DNA of 64,000 bases from Anaerolineales bacterium UBA5195 (GTDB lineage Bacteria; Chloroflexota; Anaerolineae; Anaerolineales; Villigracilaceae), in the NCBI GenBank assembly GCA_002412925.1, contig DHVZ01000087.1:1-64000 (forward strand), in the 5' to 3' direction. The position numbers were made by a program, and so were the translations under genes. The notes beneath the pieces were generated by a model. The model saw nothing but the letters and a program-made list of their open reading frames with translations, was not told where the DNA came from and did no database searches. Positions 55,040 to 64,000 of this stretch are shown in pieces (positions within the stretch are counted from its first letter, which is position 1; the number at the start of each line of letters is the position of its first letter).

Positions 55040-55066
55040 GGATAACGATTCTCCTGGCATGTCCGG

Positions 55067-58000
55067 TTACTTGCTGTCTTTCATGCTCAACTGGGCAATG
55101 GTCCGAGGCGCACCGAGGGCATGGCCCAGTTCACGAGCTGCAATTTGCAAAACAGCTTCGACCGAGGTCGCGCTTTGAATTTTTTGGCTGATGAGATTCA
55201 GCGTACTCTCACGTTCAGCCTGTTTTTGCGCCCGCTCGAACTGGCGGCGATTCTCAAGCACGGTGGCAATCTGCGGAGCCATGGCTGTGAACAAGCGGGT
55301 GTCAGCTTGCGAGAAGCTGTGCGTTTCCTCAGATTCCAGTAACAAAACGCCGATTTGATGCGAACCGAGGAACAAAGGCAGGACTGCCATGGAGCGAATG
55401 TTTTGTTGTTTGACGAGTTGCAGCGAGGCCCCATCAATTCTCCCATCATCGAATGTATCGTTGGAGAAGACCGGTGTGGTGCTCATAAAAAACGGCAGCG
55501 CATTGAGCGTTTCTAATGTGTATCGTCTTCCGATTTCTGATGGTTCATGACCGCTGCCGTTCCACCAATTTGCCACGATCACCATCTCTTCCATGACATT
55601 GGCTGAGTTATAGTTGAAGACGCCTAGAAGCGACCGGTTAACCACTTGAATGCCAAGCGTCTCGTTGGCAACCGACAGCAATTCTTGCAGGTCGGTCGCC
55701 TGGGCAAAACGCAAGCTGGCTGCAGATAACTTTTCCGTCTGCGCCAGCGCAGATTGCGTCTGGTCGAATTGGCGCAGGGTTTCAATATGCGCCCCAAGGC
55801 GTTCGGCAACCGCATTGGCAAGCCCGCGGGCGTCGTTGTCGTCGGCTCCAAGACCCTGTATCACCAGTTTTCCAACGGTTTCATCACGAACTTTGAGCGG
55901 CAGGCTGAGGGCAGACTCTTCGGCCTGTTGATCGCCAGCTTGATTGAATGGCCGGACTTCCTTCAAGTCATAAATGTAGCTCAAGCCTTTGGCAACGTTG
56001 GCTTCTGTGTAATCTTGCCAGCCCTCGCGGGTTAGGCGGCGCGAGGCTTGTTCCGCTTCAAAGCGATAACGTTCAGAGCTATCCAACAGGCGGATGCTCT
56101 CGATTTGTTGAGCCACCTGGCGGGCAACGATATTGACCAATTCAACGGCCTGGGTAGTTTGTTTGCCTTCTTCCATATCTACCAGCAGTTCGCCAAGCGT
56201 TTCTCCGCTGACCGAGATGGAGGCCGCCAGAGCGCTGACACCTTCCCGGGGCTGGGTAATTTCCGTATCTTCAAACGGCAGGATGTGATCATTTTCAAAG
56301 ACAAAGCCAGTTTTTTCAGGCTTGTGCAGGGCATCCAGGTAATCCGTCCAACCAGTCTTCGCCAGGCGGCGAGCCTGAGCCTCAACTTCAGCGCGGGCTT
56401 GTTCTGCTTCTGCCAGGAAGGTAGCGTTTTGGATGGCGATGGCTAACTGTCCAGCCAGGGCTTCAAAAGCAGACAATACATCCTGACTTAATGACCCTGC
56501 TTGTTCGCTTTGCATATCCAGCACGCCCACCACTCTATCACCAATCAGCAAAGGCACAGCCATTTCGGAACGGGTAGCGGGCAGTAAGGGATTGGGGCGG
56601 AAGGCGGCGCTGGTGGCGGTGTCTGAGATAACCATCGATTTTTTCTCAACAGCGGCGCGTCCGTTGATGGAGGCTGTATTTAACGGCAGGCGGTGACCGC
56701 GTCCAAGCAACTCCAGACCCACACTGCCGGTGCCAGCTTGCAAAACGAGTTCGGTCTGGCCAGGGTTAGCCAGGTAAATCTGGGTGTAATACAGGTTAAA
56801 CTGTGCCCGGATGAGTTCAACGGCATCTTTCAACATAACATCCAGAGCGCGCACTTGCGATACAGAACGGCCTACTTCCGCCGCCAGTTCCAAACTTTGC
56901 GTGCGTTCTGTCACGCGCTGTTCCAGCGTGGCAAAAGATTCGCGCAATTGGGCAGTCATCTTATTAAACGTGGAGGCTAAAACGCCGATTTCATCCTGGC
57001 TTTTTACCTCTGCTATCCGACTCAAATCACCTGCCGCAATGGCAGAGACAGTTGATGTGAGTGTCCCAATCGGTTGAAGGTTGCGTCGAATTGCAAACCA
57101 GACCAGGGCGAACATCAACACCGAGCCAATAAAAATTAGGATGCCTGCGGTGGTTTGGAACTGGCGCACGGGCGCCAGCAGTTCAGCCTCAGGCTGCTGG
57201 GCGATAATGCCCCAGCCGTTGTCTAATTTGCTCACATAAGCACGCCAGCGGACTCCACTCTCGTCTGTGAAGGGGATCAGGCCCGCCTGACCTTGGCGCA
57301 TCGCAGCTACAGGTGGATATTCACCCAGATTTTTGAGTTCGCCGGTGGTGTAGGCCGGGTCTGGGTGAGCCAATACCAGGTCATTAGCGTCCAGAATATA
57401 GATGTAACCGGTTTGACCTATCGCACTCACGCGTGTCTGCTCGCTCAAATTGGCCAGGTCTGCGGCAAACATGCCAACGCCGACAATACTTCCAGACGGA
57501 TTCAAAATTGGCGCAGAGACCACCAAGGCCGGCTGGTTGGTTGTTCTACCAATCAAGCTCTGGTAGGTAATCGGCGCACCTGAGCGGGCATTTTGGAACC
57601 ATTCCCGGTCGCTGTAATCAGCTAGCTTTGCATCGTCGTTGCGGGCAAGATTGAGCCCTGAAAGATCTGTGGTGCTGACCAGGTACATGTAGGGGTGCGT
57701 CTTCGCCACGGCTTGCAAGACTGGGCGTTGTTCATCGGCCTGCATGCCGAGGATATCCGGCAGCAGGGTCATCTCCTGCAAGGTAAGCGCGTTGAGTTCC
57801 AGCCAGGTGGAGACATTGGTCGCGAGGGATTGATTATTCTTCTGCAAAGCTTGCAAGGCTTGGGCTTCGATTTCAGATCCCGCCCGAGAACTAATATAAA
57901 CAGCGATACCAATCAGCAACGGGACGGTTAAAATCATTACCAAGGCGGTCAGGCGATTGCTGATGGAATAGGTGATCTTATCCCAGGTCTGGCGCACAAT

Positions 58001-58531
58001 AAATGCCATCAAGACGACGACTGCAAAGGCGGTAACAACCGGAACAGCACCAATCGCAACCGTGGAAGCGCCGCGAAAGCCGGGGTTCCAAATTTCGATG
58101 CCGATGAAAGCCAAAATCACAAGCGCAATCGTAGCCAGGGCGAGTCGCCTTGAAGTCTTTAGTAAAATCCAGTTATACATTACCAGGGCAAAAAGTACAG
58201 TAAATGCAATCCCTATCACAAGGATGTTGGAGAGCACCAGCGTACCAATGACAGGTATAACCATCATCGCAATGAACAGTAGTTCGCTTCCCGTTTTATA
58301 ACGTCCCTGGCGGATAAAAAAGTAGCCCAGGAAACTACCAATGGTCAGTATGACCGTGGCAGGCATCAGGATGGTGTCTTCAAAATCAAACCGGCCTTGC
58401 TGAACGACTGCATAGATCGAAATTCCCGCGAAAGCGGCGCACAAGGCTGTGAAGATGCCCGCCGCCCACAAACCGCGTTGCTTTTGTCTTTCTTCTACCA
58501 GATTGGGTACTGAGTTGTGTTGTTCACTCAC
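55067..58531 (-). CDS. Kinase-less dCache-HAMP-GAF membrane receptor
   Basis: 1154 residues, GTG start with GAGG five bases upstream. An N-terminal six-helix membrane domain (about 20-195) leads to a double-Cache sensor (about 235-475: SDREWFQNARSGAPITYQSL, GYIYILDANDLVLAHPDP), a membrane helix, HAMP (about 500-555), GAF, two RRLxxxxW modules like those of the next gene's product, another GAF, and the C-terminal module LNLISQKIQSATSVEAVLQI...RELGHALGA. There is no HisKA, HATPase, cyclase or effector domain. It probably passes a ligand signal to the soluble kinase encoded 28 bases downstream. Confidence 0.88.
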   Translation of the reverse strand: MSEQHNSVPNLVEERQKQRGLWAAGIFTALCAAFAGISIYAVVQQGRFDFEDTILMPATVILTIGSFLGYFFIRQGRYKTGSELLFIAMMVIPVIGTLVLSNILVIGIAFTVLFALVMYNWILLKTSRRLALATIALVILAFIGIEIWNPGFRGASTVAIGAVPVVTAFAVVVLMAFIVRQTWDKITYSISNRLTALVMILTVPLLIGIAVYISSRAGSEIEAQALQALQKNNQSLATNVSTWLELNALTLQEMTLLPDILGMQADEQRPVLQAVAKTHPYMYLVSTTDLSGLNLARNDDAKLADYSDREWFQNARSGAPITYQSLIGRTTNQPALVVSAPILNPSGSIVGVGMFAADLANLSEQTRVSAIGQTGYIYILDANDLVLAHPDPAYTTGELKNLGEYPPVAAMRQGQAGLIPFTDESGVRWRAYVSKLDNGWGIIAQQPEAELLAPVRQFQTTAGILIFIGSVLMFALVWFAIRRNLQPIGTLTSTVSAIAAGDLSRIAEVKSQDEIGVLASTFNKMTAQLRESFATLEQRVTERTQSLELAAEVGRSVSQVRALDVMLKDAVELIRAQFNLYYTQIYLANPGQTELVLQAGTGSVGLELLGRGHRLPLNTASINGRAAVEKKSMVISDTATSAAFRPNPLLPATRSEMAVPLLIGDRVVGVLDMQSEQAGSLSQDVLSAFEALAGQLAIAIQNATFLAEAEQARAEVEAQARRLAKTGWTDYLDALHKPEKTGFVFENDHILPFEDTEITQPREGVSALAASISVSGETLGELLVDMEEGKQTTQAVELVNIVARQVAQQIESIRLLDSSERYRFEAEQASRRLTREGWQDYTEANVAKGLSYIYDLKEVRPFNQAGDQQAEESALSLPLKVRDETVGKLVIQGLGADDNDARGLANAVAERLGAHIETLRQFDQTQSALAQTEKLSAASLRFAQATDLQELLSVANETLGIQVVNRSLLGVFNYNSANVMEEMVIVANWWNGSGHEPSEIGRRYTLETLNALPFFMSTTPVFSNDTFDDGRIDGASLQLVKQQNIRSMAVLPLFLGSHQIGVLLLESEETHSFSQADTRLFTAMAPQIATVLENRRQFERAQKQAERESTLNLISQKIQSATSVEAVLQIAARELGHALGAPRTIAQLSMKDSK

Positions 58532-58578
58532 GGTGACCTCGCTTCTTTACTTCAGTAGATATCTTTCTGCCGGTTTTC

Positions 58579-59982
58579 TTAATTAAGACTGGTTTCATCG
58601 CCGTCATGCAAGCGGCTTATTCCGATCTTGGCACTCACACGCGAGGCGCCAAGCGCCAGGCCGATTTCGCGGATGGCGGTTTGCAAAGTGTCATCCACGG
58701 AGGTGGCGCGCTGGATCTTCTGACCAATGGTGTTGACAAGTGATTCCAGGTCCGCCTGCGATTTGGATTGTTCAAACGAACGCACGTTTTGAATGGAAAT
58801 GGCTACCTGCGCCGCCAATGTGGTCTGGATGTTGATGTCTGAATCGGCAAAGCGTCCTACCTGATCAGATTGAATATCGAATACGCCAATCACAATCCCA
58901 CCGGCGATCATCGGCACAGCTAGTTCGGAGCGCGTATCTGGCAGCAGGGGGTTGGGCAGGAAATCTGGCGCCAGGGTCACATCATTGACGGTGACTCCCT
59001 GACGTTCACGGGCAGCGCGTGCCACCAGTGATTGTTCGCGGTTGAGCGGGATGGTAAGCCCCGCAGCTTTCATTTGGCGGCCAGGTTCGCCAGCACCGGA
59101 AGCCAGTACCAGATTCTCGCCCACCTGATCAAGCAGGTAGATGTGAGAATGGTACAACTCAAATCGTTCTTTCGTAATGTCCACCACTGCCTGCAGGAGT
59201 TTATCCGTTTCCAAAATGGTGGCAGTAGCAGCTCCCACTTCGGCCACGATCGCCAGGTCTTTGGTGCGGGCCGCCACACGTTGTTCCAAGTTTTCAAGTG
59301 TCTGACGCAACTGGCTGGTCATGCCATTGAAGGCAGAAGCCAGGGTATTCATCTCGTCGCGCGAGGTTAAGTTAACGCGCCCGGTTAAATCGCCGCCCGC
59401 AACGCGGCTGGCCAAGGTGGTTATTTCGCGCAGGGGACCGGTCACCAGGCCCCCCACCAGGAAGTAGGTACTGCTCAAAAGCAGCAAAATCAGTGCTACA
59501 ACAATGATGCCAATCAATATGGTTGTTTGAGCGAGCGAGCGATTGAGGTACTCACGGGTGTAATCGATCTCAATCATACCCAGCGAGACTTTTTCTTCGC
59601 CTCGTTGGAAGATAATTTCAGCTTTGCGGACGATGGGTTCCACCGCGGAGGTCTCCCGTCTACCCTGCACGGTGGGCTCACTTTTCCCGGTTTCGATCAC
59701 GCGGACAGCATTCACCTCAGGGTCGGCCATAACAGCGTCAATCTGGGCCTGAATGCTAACCTTGTCAACGTTCCAGAGTGGCAGCGAAATGGTCTGGGCA
59801 AGCAGGTCGACAGTGCGAGTTGCGCGGCCTTCGAGTTCGGTTGTCGCGGTCTGACGTTGCGTATTGATCAGGTAGAAGCCGAAGGCGATCATCACCAGAG
59901 TCACAATCATTGTTATCGCCAGCATCAATTTTCGCTGGAGGCTAGTGGTAAAAAAGTTTGCGATCTGTTGTGTCCATTTCAT
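58579..59982 (-). CDS. Kinase-less HAMP-GAF membrane receptor
   Basis: 467 residues. Membrane helices at about 19-40 and 150-178 flank an extracytoplasmic sensor of about 110 residues (LLAQTISLPLWNVDKVSIQ). HAMP (about 175-230), coiled coil and one GAF (about 250-400, with QGVTVNDVTLAPDFLPNPLL) follow. It ends with the shared module VNTIGQKIQRATSVDDTLQT...REIGLALGA. No kinase domain. The GAF is a close paralogue of the last GAF in the 61041 product. AGGA lies upstream of the ATG. Confidence 0.88.
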   Translation of the reverse strand: MKWTQQIANFFTTSLQRKLMLAITMIVTLVMIAFGFYLINTQRQTATTELEGRATRTVDLLAQTISLPLWNVDKVSIQAQIDAVMADPEVNAVRVIETGKSEPTVQGRRETSAVEPIVRKAEIIFQRGEEKVSLGMIEIDYTREYLNRSLAQTTILIGIIVVALILLLLSSTYFLVGGLVTGPLREITTLASRVAGGDLTGRVNLTSRDEMNTLASAFNGMTSQLRQTLENLEQRVAARTKDLAIVAEVGAATATILETDKLLQAVVDITKERFELYHSHIYLLDQVGENLVLASGAGEPGRQMKAAGLTIPLNREQSLVARAARERQGVTVNDVTLAPDFLPNPLLPDTRSELAVPMIAGGIVIGVFDIQSDQVGRFADSDINIQTTLAAQVAISIQNVRSFEQSKSQADLESLVNTIGQKIQRATSVDDTLQTAIREIGLALGASRVSAKIGISRLHDGDETSLN

Positions 59983-60011
59983 AGTTTATCCTTTGGCTAA
60001 ACATTATTCCG

Positions 60012-60060
60012 TTGATTGCGCTCATCTCCAGCCGGGCTGGAGATGAGCGGGCGTAATCAA
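60012..60060. promoter_or_regulatory. Intercistronic hairpin between binding-protein and receptor genes
   Basis: GCTCATCTCCAGC (60020-60032) pairs perfectly with GCTGGAGATGAGC (60036-60048) around a CGG loop, with outer TTGATT/AATCAA able to extend it. No T-run. In the minus-strand transcript it follows the binding-protein gene, so it could protect that message and raise its level over downstream genes. Confidence 0.7.
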
Positions 60061-60073
60061 GGTGCTTCTGAGG

Positions 60074-60928
60074 CTACTGTGCCGCAATCTTGTATTTTTC
60101 CAGAATCTGAAGGTAAGTACCGTTGGCGCGGATGGCTGCCAGCCCGGCGTTGAACTTTGCTAACAATTCGGCAGAGTTTGGGTAACCACGAGAAACCATC
60201 AGACTCAAATCATTGACAACGCCCGGCTGTTCCAAAGGCTTGTCAAGCGTGGCAAACTGGTCGACATCATTCGGGTATTGTTTTCGAATGAGACCCCAGA
60301 CCGAGTTTTCTTCCTCGATTGCTAGGTCAATGCGTCCGAGGGCTAGTTTTTCGACGTTCTGGTCCATCCCGGCCACATACTCTACTCGCAGTCCGGCATT
60401 CTTGAAATCCGGCTCATACCAGGAACCGAGCATTCCGCCAATTGTGAAGTCGCGCAGGTCTTCAAGTTTATCGAAGGGTATGCCGTCTGGATGGTATTTC
60501 TTGTGATAAAAGAATTTAGCCTTAACGCTGTACAAAGAGTCGCTAAAGTCAAACTCTTTTTGGCGTTCCGGGGAGATGGAGTAAGGAAAGGCTGCAAAGG
60601 CTTTGTCTTGGCGGACTTCGTCCTCAGCGCGCTTCCAGGGGTAGAAGACAATTTTGGCAGTGATGCCCGCTTCCTTGAAGGCTGCAACCACGACCTCTGC
60701 CATTGGGCCGGGATCGCTGCCCTGTTCGATGACGTAGGGGGGCCAATCGCCGGTGGTCAAAATAACTTCATTGGCTGCGGGCGCAGGCGAGGTGGGGGCA
60801 GCCGTTGGTGCTGGCAGCGGGGTTGGCGGCGGGACAGGAGTGGCTGTCTGACAGGCTGCAAGCATGCTGACTGTCATGGCCGTCAAAATCAACATTGTCC
60901 TAATTCGACAGATCTTGTTATTGTTCAT
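60074..60928 (-). CDS. Amino-acid-type solute-binding lipoprotein (SBP_bac_3)
   Basis: 284 residues. A lipoprotein signal ends in SMLAAC (Cys 26) before a Pro/Ala/Thr-rich linker. The binding fold shows ILTTGDWPPYVIEQGSDPGP, WKRAEDEVRQDKAFAAFPYS, GRIDLAIEEENSVWGL and a C-terminal LQILEKYKI, typical of family 3 polar-amino-acid-type binding proteins. AAGGAGG lies seven bases before the ATG. It lies among receptor genes and has no permease or ATPase neighbour, so it more likely presents a ligand to a receptor than serves transport. Confidence 0.9.
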   Translation of the reverse strand: MNNNKICRIRTMLILTAMTVSMLAACQTATPVPPPTPLPAPTAAPTSPAPAANEVILTTGDWPPYVIEQGSDPGPMAEVVVAAFKEAGITAKIVFYPWKRAEDEVRQDKAFAAFPYSISPERQKEFDFSDSLYSVKAKFFYHKKYHPDGIPFDKLEDLRDFTIGGMLGSWYEPDFKNAGLRVEYVAGMDQNVEKLALGRIDLAIEEENSVWGLIRKQYPNDVDQFATLDKPLEQPGVVNDLSLMVSRGYPNSAELLAKFNAGLAAIRANGTYLQILEKYKIAAQ

Positions 60929-61040
60929 TAAAGTGCCTCCTTTTTATCCTAAGAGAACAGTTTGTTGATCAAGCGTTGGTAGATCAGGATCGTCAATTAA
61001 AAAGTATTGTTATGGGTAGGTTTGCTGATATTTGCCATCC

Positions 61041-63449
61041 TTATTGGCTCTTATGTTCACCAGCCAGCGCAGACGAACCGAGTGTCACCGATGTTTGCTT
61101 CTTTCCTAAGGCATGGCCGAGTTCGCGCGCCGCAATTTGCAAGGCCACTTCCACGCTGGTGGCGCCCTGGATCTTTTGCGTGATCAGGTTCAGCGTGGTT
61201 TCACGTTCGGCCTGCCGCTGCGACTGTGAGAAAGAGCGCGCATTCTGTAAAGCGACCGCAACCTGGGAGGCCAACGTGGTCTGAATGCTGACATCAACCT
61301 CTGTGAAGCGGTTGATTGTTTCCGATTGCACATCCAACACGCCGATCACTTTGCCCGCAACGATCATTGGCACAGCCATTTCAGAGCGTGTCTCAGGCAG
61401 GAGCGGGTTTGGCAGGAAATCCGGAGCCAGGGTCACATCATTGACGGTAACGCCTCTTTGTTCGCGGGCGGCGCGGGCAACCAGCGATTGTTCGCTATCC
61501 AGTGGGATGCTGCGTTTTTCCGAAACCATTTTCTTGCCCACTTCGCCAGCGCCAGAAGTCAGCTCAAGCAGATCGCCCTTCTCGTTCAAGAGGTAAATGT
61601 GAGCGTGATACAGATTAAAGGATTTCTTGGAGAGATCCACCACTTCTTGCAACAGACGCCCAGCTTCGGTAATCGTGGAAGTGGCAATACCCACGTTCGC
61701 CACCATACCCATATCGGCCGCGATCTTCTGGGTGCTTTCATACTGGCGAATATTCTGGATAGCGACCGCGACCTGGTTGGCAATGGCTTGCAGCGAATCG
61801 ACATCTTCCTGGTGAAGACCTTCTGTGATACTCTGCTGCACATCGAGCACACCCAGGACTTGATCGCCAATAGAGATTGGGACGGCTACTTCAGATTTGG
61901 TTTCGGGAAGTAAGAGATTGGGCAGCCAGTCGGGGTTTTTGACTGTATCGGCCACCAGCACGGCCTGGTTGGTGGCTGCCGCGCGCCCCACCAAACCAAC
62001 CCCTCTCGCGACTTTATGGAATTGAGCCAGCATCTTTTCGCCAGCTTCTCCCGTACCACCCGCCATGATTAAATTTTCTTTGGCTGCATCGTAAAAGTAA
62101 ATTTGAGTATGGTAATAGCCAAAGGCATTCTTGACCTGATTGACCACCTCGGTCACCAATTGTTGTTGATCAAGAATGGTGGAAATACGGCGGCTGACTT
62201 CGGAGGAAGTAGCCAAGGCCTTGGTGCGCTCAGCTACACGCTGCTCAAGAGAAACCTGGATGGCCTGTAATTCACGGTTGCTGACCGCTAATTCTGCCTG
62301 CGCTATGCGGCGCCGGTTATTGTTGATCACCAGGAAGACAATGATAAAGATCAGGACAACAAACCCGGCCAAAATACCCCAGATTAAACCCTTGTTTTCC
62401 TCGTAGAAGGAGACCGGCCGGTCGAGAACAAAACTCCCCTCCGGCAAGCGGGATATGTCGATCTTCCACTTCTCCAAAACCTTGTAATCGAACATATACT
62501 GGGCCTGGGTCTGTTTTTCAACGGGGATGGCTTGCGGAGCTTCGCCGTTCAGGACACGAATCGCCACTTTGGCGGCGCGTTCGCCCTCGGTGTAGCCGCT
62601 AGTCAGTTTCCCGCCAACGATGCCATAACCCAGGCTGAAATCCCAAGTGCCGTAAACCGGCACAGAACTGCTTTCTGAGATTAACGTCGTAAATTGATCG
62701 TACTCGTAAAGCCCGCCCACGTTATCCTTAAAAAAAATGGTCAGGAGCACCAGACTGTTGGATGGCAACGCGCCCACTCTCTGGCGGACTTCCTCCATGC
62801 TGATATCTTCCAGGAGTTGGAAGGTGACTTGTGGGTATTGGGGAATAAGTTTTAAAACAGCCTCGTGAATTATTTGTCCGGTAACCGAAGTGTCGTTGAT
62901 TACGGTAATATTCTTGGTTTCTGGATGTAATGTTAAGGCCAAATCGAGCGTACCTTTGATATCGGCCTCCTCGCTGACGCCCGTAAACCTTTCGAAACCG
63001 ACCAGCCGGTTGGTGTCAAAGAAGTTAGCACCAACGAAAACCACCGGCACATCTGGGAATAAAGTATCTGCATTCTTAAACAAGAAATTCAGGGCGGCAT
63101 CATCGGAAGACATGATTAAATCAAGTTTGGTACCCTTGTATTTGGTTTGATAAAGTTGCCGCACTTGCTCCAGGTATTCAGGGCTGGTGACTCGTTTTGT
63201 ATCCAGATATTCAATGCGAAAATCGACATCGCCCTGCTTGGCAAAGGTCTCCGAAAGAGCGCGTTCGATATCATCTGAAAACTTATACCCAGGGTGATAT
63301 GAATTGATATACAAAACCTGCTTGCGCACAGCCTGAGCCGCCGCCGGGGATGGATGAACAGCTACCAGGATCAGTGAAGCCAGAAAAGCCGCAAGAAAGA
63401 TCAGGTGAAGCCAGCCGCGTATGATTCTTGATATTTGTGTCAGGTTCAT
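61041..63449 (-). CDS. Kinase-less receptor: ABC_sub_bind sensor, GAF, GAF
   Basis: 802 residues from ATG 63449, with AGAGGAT upstream. A cleavable-looking signal (to PAAAQA) precedes a periplasmic ABC_sub_bind-type sensor (about 40-310: QVLYINSYHPGYKFSDDIE, DLIMSSDDAALNFL, VPVVFVGANFFDTNRL), a membrane helix (about 350-372), coiled coil, two GAF domains and the shared C-terminal module LNLITQKIQGATSVEVALQI...RELGHALG. No kinase or other output. It starts 4 bases after the stop of the upstream GAF/PAS gene. Confidence 0.88.
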   Translation of the reverse strand: MNLTQISRIIRGWLHLIFLAAFLASLILVAVHPSPAAAQAVRKQVLYINSYHPGYKFSDDIERALSETFAKQGDVDFRIEYLDTKRVTSPEYLEQVRQLYQTKYKGTKLDLIMSSDDAALNFLFKNADTLFPDVPVVFVGANFFDTNRLVGFERFTGVSEEADIKGTLDLALTLHPETKNITVINDTSVTGQIIHEAVLKLIPQYPQVTFQLLEDISMEEVRQRVGALPSNSLVLLTIFFKDNVGGLYEYDQFTTLISESSSVPVYGTWDFSLGYGIVGGKLTSGYTEGERAAKVAIRVLNGEAPQAIPVEKQTQAQYMFDYKVLEKWKIDISRLPEGSFVLDRPVSFYEENKGLIWGILAGFVVLIFIIVFLVINNNRRRIAQAELAVSNRELQAIQVSLEQRVAERTKALATSSEVSRRISTILDQQQLVTEVVNQVKNAFGYYHTQIYFYDAAKENLIMAGGTGEAGEKMLAQFHKVARGVGLVGRAAATNQAVLVADTVKNPDWLPNLLLPETKSEVAVPISIGDQVLGVLDVQQSITEGLHQEDVDSLQAIANQVAVAIQNIRQYESTQKIAADMGMVANVGIATSTITEAGRLLQEVVDLSKKSFNLYHAHIYLLNEKGDLLELTSGAGEVGKKMVSEKRSIPLDSEQSLVARAAREQRGVTVNDVTLAPDFLPNPLLPETRSEMAVPMIVAGKVIGVLDVQSETINRFTEVDVSIQTTLASQVAVALQNARSFSQSQRQAERETTLNLITQKIQGATSVEVALQIAARELGHALGKKQTSVTLGSSALAGEHKSQ

Positions 63450-63453
63450 ATTC

Positions 63454-64000
63454 TTATCCTCTGGATGAAGTTTCATGCAGGGTGGCCACATAGCCATCTT
63501 CGACAGGCGTTACAAGCACGTTATAAGTCTGTTTGTTCGACCAGGCAATCAGGCAAGACTGGCAAGCGTCGGTGACTTGGGCCTGATCTAAAAGGCCAAT
63601 CAGGAGGGTGTTTTCGAACCTGGTTTGCAATGGTTTTCCAAGCTCGATTTCGTGGCCCTTGAATAATTTTTGCGCCGCAGTGTTCGCCATGGACATTTTT
63701 TTCTCGGCATCGAAGATCAGAATGGCATCGGTAGTATTTTGCAAGACAACATTCAAACGCTGTCGCTCCTGTTTCATGGTTGTAAATAAGCGCGCATTCT
63801 CCATCGCGATGGCCGCCTGGCTGGCAATGGCCTGCAAAAGCAGCATGTGTTCCTGCGAAAAATATTCGGGTTGTTCGTGGGCCAGGGCCAACAACCCCAG
63901 TAAATCGAAACGCCCAAAGATCGGAACAACAACCAGCGAACGCGACGGATCTCCCATCGCAGCAGGCCAGCGTGCATCTTTACCCGTATCGCCAATCACA
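63454..64000 (-). CDS. GAF-PAS protein, 5' end beyond the window
   Basis: At least 181 residues; the frame continues past the right edge, so the N-terminus is missing. A GAF C-terminal part (VVVPIFGRFDLLGLLALAHE, AIASQAAIAMENARLF) is followed by a PAS domain (LNVVLQNTTDAILIFDAEKKM) and a short tail, YVATLHETSSRG. No kinase domain follows. It is the most upstream visible gene of the locus. Confidence 0.85.
   Translation of the reverse strand, partial: VIGDTGKDARWPAAMGDPSRSLVVVPIFGRFDLLGLLALAHEQPEYFSQEHMLLLQAIASQAAIAMENARLFTTMKQERQRLNVVLQNTTDAILIFDAEKKMSMANTAAQKLFKGHEIELGKPLQTRFENTLLIGLLDQAQVTDACQSCLIAWSNKQTYNVLVTPVEDGYVATLHETSSRG

Overview
The window reads as a chromosomal piece of a Chloroflexota bacterium, most likely class Anaerolineae. 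That is an inference from gene style, not from a marker tree. The signs are chains of GAF domains with a shared C-terminal module, a full-length MalT/LuxR-type regulator, standalone TrmI, MoxR/DUF58/DUF4129 membrane clusters and many GTG/TTG starts. No rRNA, tRNA, CRISPR array, integrase or intact transposase was seen. Nearly all of the window is coding. The exceptions are short gaps filled with hairpins, dispersed repeats, two small mobile elements and gene remnants.

Layout. 97-6714 (-): a two-component operon of a phytochrome-like multi-PAS kinase, an Rcp1-type receiver, a REC-PAS-HD-GYP effector and a TolB-like propeller. A solute-binding lipoprotein diverges from it at 6996. 8228-8485 (-): a cold-shock protein with no usable start codon. 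8673-17721: housekeeping genes (trmI, a Nudix hydrolase, a nucleosidase, pncC, uvrC, prfA) mixed with lone CheY-like receivers, a VOC protein and a 44-residue membrane protein. 18089-24296: an unrecognised protein, then a glycosyltransferase-like/MalF fusion, a MalG permease, prmC and tsaC. 24494-24631: a MITE-like element. 24647-28746 (-): tsaD, an M24 peptidase, selA and a membrane protein. 28790-33429: a nitroreductase, an EamA transporter, a VKOR protein, a class III aminotransferase (-) and a small P-loop kinase. 33438-37887 (-): a MoxR/DUF58/DUF4129 cluster. 38000-42532 (-): a 1510-residue hybrid kinase with three receivers. 42582-44592 (-): a wrecked SLC13-type transporter with the second MITE copy just upstream. 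44990-46534: three small co-directional genes. 46997-49633: a MalT-like regulator.

49810 to the right edge (-) is the most unusual region. It is a co-directional locus of a GAF/PAS protein (cut by the edge), an ABC_sub_bind-GAF-GAF membrane receptor, an amino-acid-type binding lipoprotein, a HAMP-GAF receptor, a dCache-HAMP-GAF receptor, one soluble histidine kinase, a threonine-synthase-like PLP enzyme fused to a receiver, a free receiver and a second threonine synthase. Three receptors lack a kinase domain and share a C-terminal module. The only complete kinase lies 2 bases upstream of the PLP-receiver fusion. I infer a multi-input signalling system that may act directly on amino-acid metabolism.

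The second theme is palindromic repeats. Two MITE copies carry perfect 8-bp target duplications and compensatory changes in a roughly 50-nt central palindrome. A 29-nt palindrome occurs twice inside one ORF in the same frame. A REP-like element sits upstream of several genes.
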